Source of the DNA: Jaltomata sinuosa
Lineage: Eukaryota; Streptophyta; Magnoliopsida; Solanales; Solanaceae
Length of the DNA stretch: 64,000 nt
Direction: 5' to 3'
Assembly: GCA_003996215.1 (NCBI GenBank)
Contig: QJPP01001559.1
Location: 1 to 64,000 of the forward strand
Part shown: piece after piece, positions 1 through 9,542 of the stretch
Numbering within the stretch: position 1 is the first letter of the stretch
Layout: each line of letters opens with the position of its first letter
Program-made: the position numbers and the translations under genes
Notes under the pieces: model-generated
Told to the model about the DNA's origin: nothing
Databases searched by the model: none
Seen by the model: the letters and a program-made list of their open reading frames with translations, nothing else

Positions 1-1390
1 AAATCAGCTCTCTTACAACAAAATACTCAAATTCCTTCTTTCGGAGATTTAGAGTTCTATTTCTAGATTCATGCCGATAAGGAATAAAGAAGCCTTAACA
101 TGCCTCGTTCCTTCCGAAGATTGCGCTTACCACAACTTGGACTTTCCCTTATTAAGTTAATCTACAACACAAGGGTATAATGAAGCTAATATTAGCTCTT
201 AAACCTGCGGCAACACTCCCAAAACAGTAGCTAAACATTTCCCGGGCAGATTTACGTATTTTGCATTAATTAAAGGTGTATCGTCACACCTTCCTCCCCT
301 TATCCAATACACATCACACACACACCAACCTACTGCCTCCAATAATACAAAACACATCAAACATCCCCTACACAACTCACCATGCCGAAATACAATAGCA
401 ACACATTGAACCCACGGCTTCCGATCGCCGTCTCGTGAGTTCTTAACAACAATTCAACAACATCTGTCCATCCGAACTTCAATCCAAAAATATTATTATG
501 GGCAGAGTACTTACCACACTTGAAGGTGTGTTTTTATCCTCTTTTTATTGATGCATTAAAAGCTTAAGTACCCCCTACACATACACCAACAAGAGAAGAA
601 GAAATCTCTTAATTGTTACACAATTTCCATGTGTTAAATCATAAGAAAGGGCTGCCATAGTTCATGTCTTTCTTACCATAGGATATCCTAGCTATATGTA
701 GTAGATTAATATCAAGATAACAAGTTGTTTAACTCACCTTAATCTTCAATTAATCTTGGTCTTCTTAGAACCCTAAAGGGAGAGAAGGGCTGCCAAAAAG
801 GAAATGAAATAAGAGAGAATTTTCCAGCTTTTTTGTGATCAACATGGATCAGCAAATGGCCTATATAAAGGGACCTTTTTGGCCGACTTTTTTTGAGGAT
901 ATTTGGGCCAAAATGGGTCAAGAAACTTGGGCCAAAATTACCCTTTGCTTGGGCCTCAAAAGGGTTAAGTTTTGGGGCTGATTTTGGGCTTCTCTTGGGT
1001 CAAAAATGTGGTCAATATTGGTGGCTACTTTTTGTAGTTGTTTGGGCCAGATTTGGTTGGGCTTTGATGGTACAACTTTAAGCTTCATTTGGGCTACCAT
1101 TAGGTATAATAATCCATGGTGTTGCTGCCCGTAATCGGCCCTCGGAACTTAGTTCGTTAGCGTAGGTAGGTGATGCACCTACTTGTCACCTAAGAGCTTA
1201 GATAAGTCGAGCAAGTACCTCACTTGTTTTATCTCATTTTCAAAACCCTCCTCCTTATAATTTAACTTAACACTTATATACATTTGACCATTTCAAATTC
1301 TAGGCCAAAGTACCTTCACAATCTCGAGCTCAAATACCTTCGTCGATATTTACTTAGTCACATAGGTTTTGAAAGGTACGGGGTGTTATA
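1..1390 (-). repeat. 3' LTR of the Ty3 element, partial
   Basis: Bases 1-1390 match 7829-9220 almost base for base and end at the same sequence, GGGTGTTATA, at 1390 and 9220. The remaining roughly 1.2 kb of this LTR lies left of the window. The LTR edge is fixed on the inner side by the polypurine tract that starts at 1391. Confidence 0.95.
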
Positions 1391-1404
1391 TCCTTCCCCC
1401 CTTA
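1391..1404 (-). other. Polypurine tract of the Ty3 element
   Basis: On the element strand the LTR is preceded directly by AAGGGGGGAAGGA, a purine run that is the usual plus-strand primer site next to the 3' LTR. It sits exactly where the similarity between the two LTRs stops. Confidence 0.8.
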
Positions 1405-1678
1405 GAATCATTCGTCCTCGAATGAGGGTAATGCATATAGAGCTCTAGTCCCTTAGAATTTTTTTTTGAAATTTCGGCAGAGTTTCCTTTATAATTGGGA
1501 CTATCCAAAAACCTGAAACTCAGCAACAGTCCAGCACGATGCCTCACAGGGCGATACAACTATATACAATTAAATGTAATCATTTTCACATGTTCAAACC
1601 TGATCATATTTGCATAGTAGGAAGAGTATGAAGAATATAAGAATATGACTTACCTATGTACTATCTTCAAGTCATAAA

Positions 1679-2341
1679 TTACTGGGGATGTTTTTTCCTC
1701 ATTTCTTCCTCGGCTTCCCACGTCATTTCTTCAATATTATTATTTCTCCACAACACCTTTACTGAGGCTACTTCTTTGGTTTTGAGCTTCCTAACTTGAC
1801 GATCTAGGATAGAAATTGGTACTTCCTTATAGGATAAGTCTTCAGAAAGTTGAACATCTTTAATAGGCATAATACGTGAAGGATCTCCAATGCACCTTCG
1901 TAGCATCGATACATGAAATCCAGGATGGACTGTCTCCAATTCTGTGGGTAAATCTAGCTCATATGCCACTTTTCCTACCCTCCGAATGATCCTGTATGGT
2001 CCAATATATCTTTGACTAAGCTTTCCCTTTTTACCAAATCGCATAACGCCTTTCATGGGCGAAACCTTTAGGAAAACCCAATCACTAATATTAAATTCCA
2101 AATCCCGACGTCGCATATCTGCATATGATTTCTGCCTACTCTGGGCTGTTAGTAATCTTTCTCGGATTAGCTTCACCTTCTCCATTGCCTGATTAACTAG
2201 GTCTGGCGCTAATAATCCTGCTTCTCCAATTTCAAACCATCCAATTGGTGATCTACACTTTCGCCCGTATAAAGCCTCATAAGGAGCCATTTGAATGCTT
2301 GCATGGAAGCTATTATTATAAGCAAACTCAATTAGTGGCAA
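1679..2341 (-). pseudogene. Ty3 pol remnant: integrase C-terminal region and chromodomain
   Basis: This 220-residue open stretch is the end of the Ty3 polyprotein. It begins just after the integrase catalytic glutamate with LIEFAYNNSFH and continues through YEALYGRKCRSPIGW and the GPYRI-RRVGKVAYELDLP region typical of chromovirus integrases. The last 50 or so residues (ILDRQVRKL, SVKVLWRNNN, MTWEAEEEM) are a chromodomain, which in this group steers integration to particular chromatin. The chromodomain looks complete. A one-base shift near 2335 separates it from the upstream integrase core. Confidence 0.9.
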
Positions 2342-3453
2342 TGGTCATCCCAACTCCCTTTAAAATCTAGTACACAAGCTCGTAGCATATCTTCGAGTGT
2401 TTGAATAGTGCGTTCAGCTTGTCCATCTGTCTGTGGATGAAAATCTGTACTGAGACTTATTTGAGTACCTAAGCCTCTCTGGAAAGACCTCCAGAAATTT
2501 GCTGTAAACTGAGCACCCCTATCTGAAATGATGGAAATTGGGACACCATGAAGTCGACCTATTTCACTAATATACAACTTGGCATAATCTTCAGCAGTAT
2601 AAGTTGTCCTGACTGGCAAAAAGTGAGCTGATTTTGTACGTCTATCTACAATCACCCATATGGAATCATACTTCCGATAAGTACGGGGTAAGCCTGTAAT
2701 AAAGTCCATGTTGATCACCTCCCATTTCCAGGTAGGTATCACTATCCTTTGAGTTAGACCTCCGGGTCTCTGGTGTTCAATTTTTATCTGTTGACAATTC
2801 GGGCATTGGGCTACAAACTCTGCAATATTTCTCTTCATATTATTCCACCAATAAATCTGTCGAAGATCATGATACATCTTCGTCGCTCCTGGATGGATTG
2901 AATAGCGTGAATAGTGAACTTCTGCCAAAATTTTCTCCCGAAGCTCCCCGACGTTAGGTACACATAGACGACCTTGATATCTCAGAACCCCATCCTCCTT
3001 AAGCTCTATTAGTGGTTGCTTCTGTTGTGGAATTTCCTCCCTTAATCTTACTAATTCTGGATCATCATATTGTCTTTCCTTTACCTCTGTCACAAGTGAG
3101 GATTCCGCAGTGCTTTGAATAACAACTCCCCCATTCCCTTGGTCTAGTAGTCGAACCTGCAAATTAGCTAACTGATGTAGTTCTCTTGTCATCTCAATCT
3201 TTCTATTTTCCACGTGGCTCAAGCTTCCCATGGATTTGCGGCTAAGTGCATCGGCCACTACATTGGCCTTCCCTTGATGGTACAAAATATCTACGTCATA
3301 ATCCTTTAGTAACTCTAGCCACCTTCTTTGCCTTAGGTTTAAATCCTTCTGTTTGAATAAATACTGTAGACTTTTATGGTCCGTAAACACGTCTACATGG
3401 ACTCCAAACAAGTAATGGCGCCAAATTTTCAAGGCAAATATAACTGCTGCCAA
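2332..3453 (-). pseudogene. Ty3 pol remnant: RNase H C-terminal part and integrase core
   Basis: The 373-residue stretch starts inside RNase H (ALKIWRHYLFGV, FTDHKSLQYLF, LRQRRWLELLKDYD, KANVVADALSRK). It continues into the HHCC zinc finger of integrase (H...H...CPNCQQIK). The DDE catalytic core has its first aspartate in NMDFITGLPR, the second in IISDRGAQF and the glutamate in TDGQAERTIQTLEDM, so all three catalytic residues are kept. It is separated from the upstream part by an in-frame stop at 3453 and from the downstream part by a frameshift at about 2335. Confidence 0.92.
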
Positions 3454-4018
3454 TTAAAGATCGTGAGTAGGGTAATTTTGTTCGGGATTTCTTAGTTGTC
3501 TCAAGGCATAGGCAATAACTTTACCATGTTGCATTAAAATGCAGCCCAACCCAATCCTAGAAGCATCAGAATAAACAACATAACCTTTCGTGCCCTCTGG
3601 CAGAGTTAAGACAGGTGCTGAAGTAAGCCTGTCCTTCAACTCCTTCAACTCAGCTCACATGCATCAGACCACTGAAACTTGGCAACTTTATGATTCAACT
3701 TTGTCAATGGTGCAGAGATAGAAGAAAATCCTTCCACAAACATCCGGTACCTGCTAAGCCCAAAAAACTACGGATCTCTGTAGCATTCAAGGCCCTCGGC
3801 CAATTCTTTACAGCTTCAATCTTTTGGTCGTCAACTCTAATACCTTCATCTGTAATTATATGGCCAAGAAAAGCCACTGAAGTCAACCAAAACTCACATT
3901 CGGAGAACTTCGCATATAATTTATGATTCTGAAGTGTTTGCAATACTGCACATAGATGATCAGCATGTTCGGCTTCGAACCGCGAGTAAATCAGGATATC
4001 GTCAATAAATACGATCAC
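3454..4018 (-). pseudogene. Ty3 pol remnant: RT active site to start of RNase H
   Basis: Two reading frames cover this part. 3704-4018 begins with the RT catalytic box VFIDDILIYS and continues through FLGHIITDEGI, WPRALNATEIRSFLGLAG. The frame then breaks where the connection domain should follow. 3454-3648 resumes with LTSAPVLTLPEG, VYSDASRIGLGCILMQHGKVIAYA and NYPTHDL, the linker and first RNase H strands. At least one frameshift and a stop separate the pieces, so no single functional protein can be made. Confidence 0.88.
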
Positions 4019-4026
4019 TAATATAT

Positions 4027-4473
4027 CTAGGAATGACTTGAAACCCGATTCATTAGGTCCATAAAAGCTTCTGGGGCATTTGTAAGCCGAAAAGACATTA
4101 CTAGAAATTCAAAGTGGCCATACCTTGTCCTAAAGGCTATTTTTGGAACATCTACCCCTTTAACACCCAACTGGTGATACCCTGACTGCAAGTCAATCTT
4201 TGAAAAACATTTGGCGCCTTGCAACTGATTAAAAAGGTCATCAATCCTTGGAAGTGGATACTTATTCTTGATTGTCACTTTGTTCAGTTGTCGGTAATTG
4301 ATACACATTCTCAAGGACCCGTCCTTCTAACGAACAAACAAAACTGGTGCGCCCCATGGCGATGTACTAGGCCTAATGAAACCTTTTTCGAGTAGATCCT
4401 TTAACTGTTCCTTTAACTCTCTTAATTCTGCAGGAGTCATCCTGTTAGGGGGAATTGATATTGGCTGAGTATC
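4027..4473 (-). pseudogene. Ty3 pol remnant: RT N-terminal fingers and palm
   Basis: The open part 4027-4314 holds MRMCINYRQLNKVT, YPLPRIDDLFNQLQGAKCFSKIDLQSGYHQ and AFRTRYGHFEFLVMSF-LTNAPEAFMDLMNRV, the standard RT motifs upstream of the catalytic DD. An in-frame stop just upstream (near 4329) interrupts FVR-KDGSLRM. A one-base deletion after MNRV shifts the frame before the catalytic box. The segment 4330-4473 still encodes recognisable ELRELKEQLKDLLEKGFIRP and SPWGAPVLF. Confidence 0.88.
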
Positions 4474-5118
4474 TCAGAGTAGGTTAATGGAAAACTCAAT
4501 TTCCCTTTCTGGAGGGATTCCTGGAAGCTCATCCGGGAATACATCTAGAAATTGACTCACCAAGGGAACCGATTGAAGAGTTGCTGGTCCATCCTCTGTG
4601 CTTCTTACTTGGACCAAATGATAAATATAGCCTTTACCTTTCCATTCCAGGATTGTCTCTTCCAGAAAATGGAATTTGACAACCTTAGTTCTACAATCAA
4701 TATTAGCATAACATGCAGCTAACCAGTCCATACCCATAATGACCTCAAAGTAAATCATATCTAATTCGATTAGATCAGCTGAAGTGAGAGGGTTATAAAT
4801 CCACACTGCACAATCTCGATAAACTCATCTAGCTATAATGGATTCACCAACCGGCGTAGATACAACAACGGGTCTAGGCAACAACTCAGGGCCTGCCCCC
4901 AACTAACCAGCAACGAGTGGGGTAACATATGAAAGAGTAGATCCAGGATCTATATGTGCATAAAGATCATGAGTAAAAATAGTCAATGTACCTGTAACAA
5001 CATCAGGTGAAAATTCCAAGTCCTGGCGATCGGCTAGAGCATAAGTGCGATTCTGACCACCGCCTGAACTGGATGCTCCTCTTCCTCCTCTACCTCTACC
5101 ACGACCTGGTGTAGCCTG
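4474..5118 (-). pseudogene. Ty3 protease remnant
   Basis: The retroviral-type aspartic protease is recognisable from HIDPGSTLSYVT near 4925-4955, the Solanaceae form of the catalytic D-x-G-[ST] loop. It continues through VYRDCAVWIYNPLTSADLIELDMIYFEVIMGMDWL. Stops interrupt the frame after SIIAR (near 4828) and after SINLL (near 4475). Both can be explained by a C-to-T change in a CGA arginine codon, the usual scar of methylcytosine loss in a silenced element. Confidence 0.82.
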
Positions 5119-6357
5119 TTAGCCTGTCCTAGGGGGACAAATAGTAGATGAAGAAGCTTTCATCGACCCTGTAGGCTGGGACATCTCACCCCTACCTCTA
5201 CTCGAATAGTGTCGCATAAAGTGACCAGGATGCCCACACGAATAACAAGTATTTAAACCCAGGTGACATATCCCAGGATGCTTCCTACCGCACTGAACAT
5301 AAGGTGGCAAAGGTGGCCTCATCTGACCTGAATGCCCCTGGCGATAGGAATTGGATACACCTGAACTGTGGCCTGGTCCAGTCTGAGAAAAACGATCATA
5401 CCTCTGCCTTTGCAACTGATATAGGGCACCACTAGTAGGGTGGGGTGATCACCTATTAAAATTTGGCCTAAAATTACCTCGTGGCTCTACATAGGACCCA
5501 GTAGATCTAGCCCTCTTATTCTGATCCCTTTCTCGACTTTTGTTATCTCCAATTTGTACTTCAAGATCCTCTGCAGTCTAAGCAATAGCCAGTATCTTAG
5601 AAATAATCATATCCTCTTGTGTGGGTGCTATTGTTAATCCCTTAATCAATTCATCCTTAAGGCCATGCACATATCGATGAACTCTAGCTCACATCGTACT
5701 CACAATATCGGGGGCGTGCCTGGCTAATGAATTAAACTTGAGGCTGTACTGCTAAACACTCATATTGCCCTGCCTAAGGGTTACAAATTGATCAAGTCTA
5801 GCCTCTTAAACCTCCTGTGGAAGATAGTGAGCTAGAAAGGCCTCTGAAAAATCCTCTCATTCAGGTGGGGGTGCATTTGATCCCCTAGACCGATCCCAAA
5901 ACTCCAACCACAAAATTGCTAAATCTCGTAACCTGAAAGATGCGAACTCCATTGACTCCACTACTATTGCATGCATGACTCAAAGTACCCAATAAGTCTG
6001 ATCAATAAACTCCTGAGGATCTTCACGTGGGTCAGAGCCTGTAAATATAGTAGTACTTAGGCTGATAAACTCTCGAGCCCTATAACTTTCTGAGACACCT
6101 GACCTAGTACTCGTTGATGCCCCAATTTGTTGTTGTTGTGTGGCGACCATCTGGGTCAATAATCGAGTAGCACTCAAGATGTCCTGGTCCTCTACTTCAG
6201 GTGGAGGAGCTACATGTGCTGGTTCATCTCTAGCTATCTCAGATGCCACTGGAGCAGATGGGGTCAGGGGTACTGGATCCCCTCTAGTCTCATCAGGTAC
6301 TTGATGAACTGAGATCTCTGGTTTCGGTGATTCACTTTGAGCCTCAAAACTATCCAT
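5119..6357 (-). pseudogene. Ty3 gag remnant
   Basis: Gag opens at 6357 with MDSFEAQSESPKPEIS and an acidic, proline-rich N terminus. It passes the Gln-rich TRLLTQMVATQQQQ stretch and reaches a stop at 5980, where YWVL is followed by TGA in place of an arginine codon. Capsid sequence goes on in the same sense to a further stop near 5445. 5119-5415 holds the nucleocapsid zinc knuckle CYSCGHPGHFMRHY, in which the fourth ligand of CX2CX4HX4C is tyrosine rather than cysteine, so metal binding is probably lost. Confidence 0.85.
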
Positions 6358-6636
6358 TCAGATAGGCGGGGAATGACTAGTACCTTTCCTCGTATCCGTG
6401 CCAACCCGTCGTCTACTCATTTGTCTGGTCATAGGCATTTCTGTAAACAGGAATAGAAAAACATGAATTAGACTTCAAACATCTTATGACCTCGCTCTAT
6501 TGCACGATCTAGCAGATGAAAGAAGGATAACAATTCCTAAATGTCCCATAGCCTTATGGTTATAGGTATGGTGCACAACACACCTATAAGCAAGACTCTA
6601 CTAGACACGTCTTGTAGACTCCCTCGGATTCGACGT

Positions 6637-6648
6637 GCTCTGATACAA
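6637..6648 (-). other. Primer binding site (initiator tRNA-Met type)
   Basis: On the element strand the sequence is TTGTATCAGAGC. It differs at one base from the complement of the 3' end of plant initiator methionine tRNA (TGGTATCAGAGC). It lies just inside the 5' LTR and upstream of gag, as expected for minus-strand priming. The mismatch may reflect decay of this copy. Confidence 0.82.
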
Positions 6649-6650
6649 AA

Positions 6651-9220
6651 GTTATCATGCCCCAAACCATGGGAGGCATGATCGACACCCGGAGCCCCAA
6701 AAGGCCGAGGGTGCCAAAATAGAGTGTATCTCTATAGAGCCTGCTGGGGGTTTGAGACCAACAAGGTCTATAAGAATAGCAATTTGAAACACTGAAAGCT
6801 CAATAGTGGGTAAACAACTCAAGGCCGACAAGGCTATACCCAACACTGATATACATATACACGTCTACAAGACTCTAGGAGTAAGTAAAATATCTCATAT
6901 CAAGGACAAGGCCCTGGATTACCCATAAGCTATACATATATATAACCTAGTAAAAATATAAGCTAGACCTCTAACTCGTCAGCTCCAGGAAGAATGGAGC
7001 TTACCAAAATGGCTGAACTCTGCAACTCCTATTGAAGAGTCTGTCTTGGTTTCTGTCTGGAACTGCAGGAATGAATGCAGTTCCCCCAGGAAATGGAAAC
7101 ATCAGTACGACAATAATGTACTGGCATATAAGGTAGAAACATAAAAGCAAGTCGCAAGTAGTAAATCTGAACAAGATATAATATGAAACTTGTAAACTGT
7201 AATTGGTAAGACTCGTTAAGCTCTTTCTCCTTATTCTTTTTAGAATACAACACATGTATTAACTCACACCACAACTCACTCTTTATAACCCATGCTGAAA
7301 CACAATAGCACCTCGGCGCACCCTATATATAATAGCCTCAATATGGCAGTAGCGCATCGGCGCACACTATGTATATAATGGCCTCAATATGGCAGTAGCA
7401 CCTCGGTGCACACTATGTATATAATGGCCTCAATATGGAAGTAGCACCTTGCTGCACACTATGTATACAATATCCACAATATGGCAGTAGCACCTCGGTG
7501 CACACTAACACGCAAACCACACATAATAAGTGTATTTCTAGATTGACCTTCAAAGCTATTCTTGTTATTTATGAAGGTTCATTTAGATAACTTCTTTAGC
7601 CTTGGCTTACTAGGTGTTGGACTCAACATACCAAACACATATAAATGGAGATTTGACTTGATAACTTTCCTTGTATACTTTCTAAAGCTTGATTAGAGAT
7701 CACAATACAAAGAAGAAACTTGACAAAAGGATAACTTACATTTCGTGCAAAAAGAATCAGATTTTTATAAGAAGGCGACTTGAATCACCATAATGTATAA
7801 TTAGTTCCTTAAGACTTGTTGAGTTACCAAATCAGCTCTCTTACAACAAAATACTCAAATTCCTTCTTTCGGAGATTTAGAGTTCTATTTCTAGATTCAT
7901 GCCGATAAGGAATAAAGAAGCCTTAACATACCTCGTTCCTTCCGAAGATTGCGCTTACCACAACTTGGACTTTCCCTTATTAGGTTAATCTACAACACAA
8001 GGGTATAATGAAGCTAATATTAGCTCTTAAACCTGCTGCAACACTCCCAAAACCGTAGCTAAACATTTTCCGGGCAGATTTACGTATTTTGCATTAATTA
8101 AAGGTGTATCGTCACACCTTCCTCCCCTTATCCAATATACATCACACACACACCAACCTACTGCCTCCCATAATACAAAACACATCAAACATCCCCTACA
8201 CAACCCACCATACCGAAATACAATAGCAACACATTGAACTCCGGCTTCCGATCGCCGTCCCGTGAGTTCTTAACAACAATTCAACAACAATTGTCTATCC
8301 GAACTTCAATCCAAAAATATTATTATGGGCAGAGTACTTACCACACTTGAAGGTGTGTTTTTATCCTCTTTTTATTGATGCTTTAAAAGCTTAAGTACCC
8401 CCTACACATACACCAACAAGAGAAGAAGAAATCTCTTAATTGTTACACAATTTCCATGTGTTAAATCATAAGAAAGGGCTGCCATAGTTCATGTCTTTCT
8501 TACCATAGGATATCCTAGCTATATGTAGTAGATTAATACCAAGATAACAAGTTGTTTAACTCACCTTAATCTTCAATTAATCTTGGTCTTCTTAGAACCC
8601 TAAAGGGAGAGAAGGGCTGCCAAAAAGGAAATGAAATAAGAGAGAATTTTCCAGCTTTTTTTTGTGATCAACATGGATCAGCAAATGGCCTATATAAAGG
8701 GACCTTTTTGGCCGACTTTTTTTGAGTATATTTGGGCCAAAATGGGTCAAGAAACTTGGGCCAAAATTACCCTTTGCTTGGGCCTCAAAAGGGTTAAGTT
8801 TTGGGGCTGATTTTGGGCTTCTCTTGGGTCAAAAATGGGGTCAATATTGGTGGCTACTTTTTGTAGTTGTTTGGGCCAGATTTGGTTGGGCTTTGATGGT
8901 CCAACTTTAAGCTTCATTTGGGCTACCATTAGGTATAATAATCCATGGTGTTGCTGCCCGTAATCGGCCCTCGGAACTTAGTTCGTTAGCGTAGGTAGGT
9001 GATGCACCTACTTGTCACCTAAGAGCTTAGATAAGTCGAGCAAGTACCTCACTGTTTTATCTCATTTTCAAAACCCTCCTCCTTATAATTTAACTTAACA
9101 CTTATATACATTTGACCATTTCAAATTCTAGGCCAAAGTACCCCTTCACAATCTCGAGCTCAAATACCTTCGTCGATATTTACTTAGTCACATAGGTTTT
9201 GAAAGGTACGGGGTGTTATA
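6651..9220 (-). repeat. 5' LTR of the Ty3 element (about 2.57 kb)
   Basis: The right edge at 9220 is set by matching the end of the 3' LTR at 1390. The left edge is inferred from the primer binding site, to within a few bases. The element-strand LTR start is TATAACACCCC, a variant of the TGTAACACCC start common in plant gypsy elements. The interior includes a short minisatellite (7304-7510) and a TATATAAAG motif at about 8692-8700 (duplicated at about 861 in the other LTR), although that motif reads on the plus strand. Confidence 0.88.
7304..7510 (+). repeat. 46-bp tandem repeat inside the LTR, about 4.3 copies
   Basis: A unit of about 46 bp, with the core AGCACCTCGGTGCACACTAT followed by GTATATAATGG and CCTCAATATGGCAGT, is repeated four times and then cut off. 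The core CACCTCGGTGCAC is a near palindrome. Copies differ by a few substitutions. The matching part of the other LTR is outside the window, so copy-number change between LTRs cannot be judged here. Confidence 0.85.
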
Positions 9221-9540
9221 ACAACCCTCAACTTTTACTTTAAAAATCAAAGTCCCTCCCTCAACTATGAACAATAGACATTCTTCCCTCTTATCTTATG
9301 CAATGCCTATTTTACCGTTGATATTTGCAATCCTCCATCAATACAATATCTTTTTTTATTATATATATTATTTACTTATTTAACTCGGGTATTTATAGAT
9401 TTTTTGAGAAAAAGGTATTTATAGATTTTTATAAGTTCATTAACGTTATAAAGTAATCTTTTTATGAATTTGTCGCAAAATCTACTGCTATTTTAATGGT
9501 TGTCATTTAATTTCATGCATTAAGTCTGTGTATATATATA
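9221..9540. other. Short spacer, no gene
   Basis: This stretch lies between the Ty3 LTR and the next TIR element. The text near 9225-9300 resembles the terminus of a common plant TIR repeat, but no partner end was found. The rest is AT-rich with no coding signal. Confidence 0.5.
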
Positions 9541-9542
9541 GA

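Larger units (their letters stand above)
1..9220 (-). mobile_element. Ty3/gypsy LTR retrotransposon, Tekay-type chromovirus (3' LTR cut by window edge)
   Basis: The element reads right to left: 5' LTR, primer binding site, gag, protease, reverse transcriptase, RNase H, integrase with chromodomain, polypurine tract, 3' LTR. The protease-RT-RH-IN order defines Ty3/gypsy. A chromodomain at the integrase C terminus, and the PIGWFE motif after the integrase core, place it with plant chromoviruses of the Tekay/Del group. Hand alignment of the visible 3' LTR with the matching part of the 5' LTR shows about 18 substitutions and a few short indels over 1.39 kb, so the insertion is young. The coding region is nevertheless broken by several stops and frameshifts, so this copy cannot move by itself. 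No TSD can be tested because the left end lies outside the window. Confidence 0.95.
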
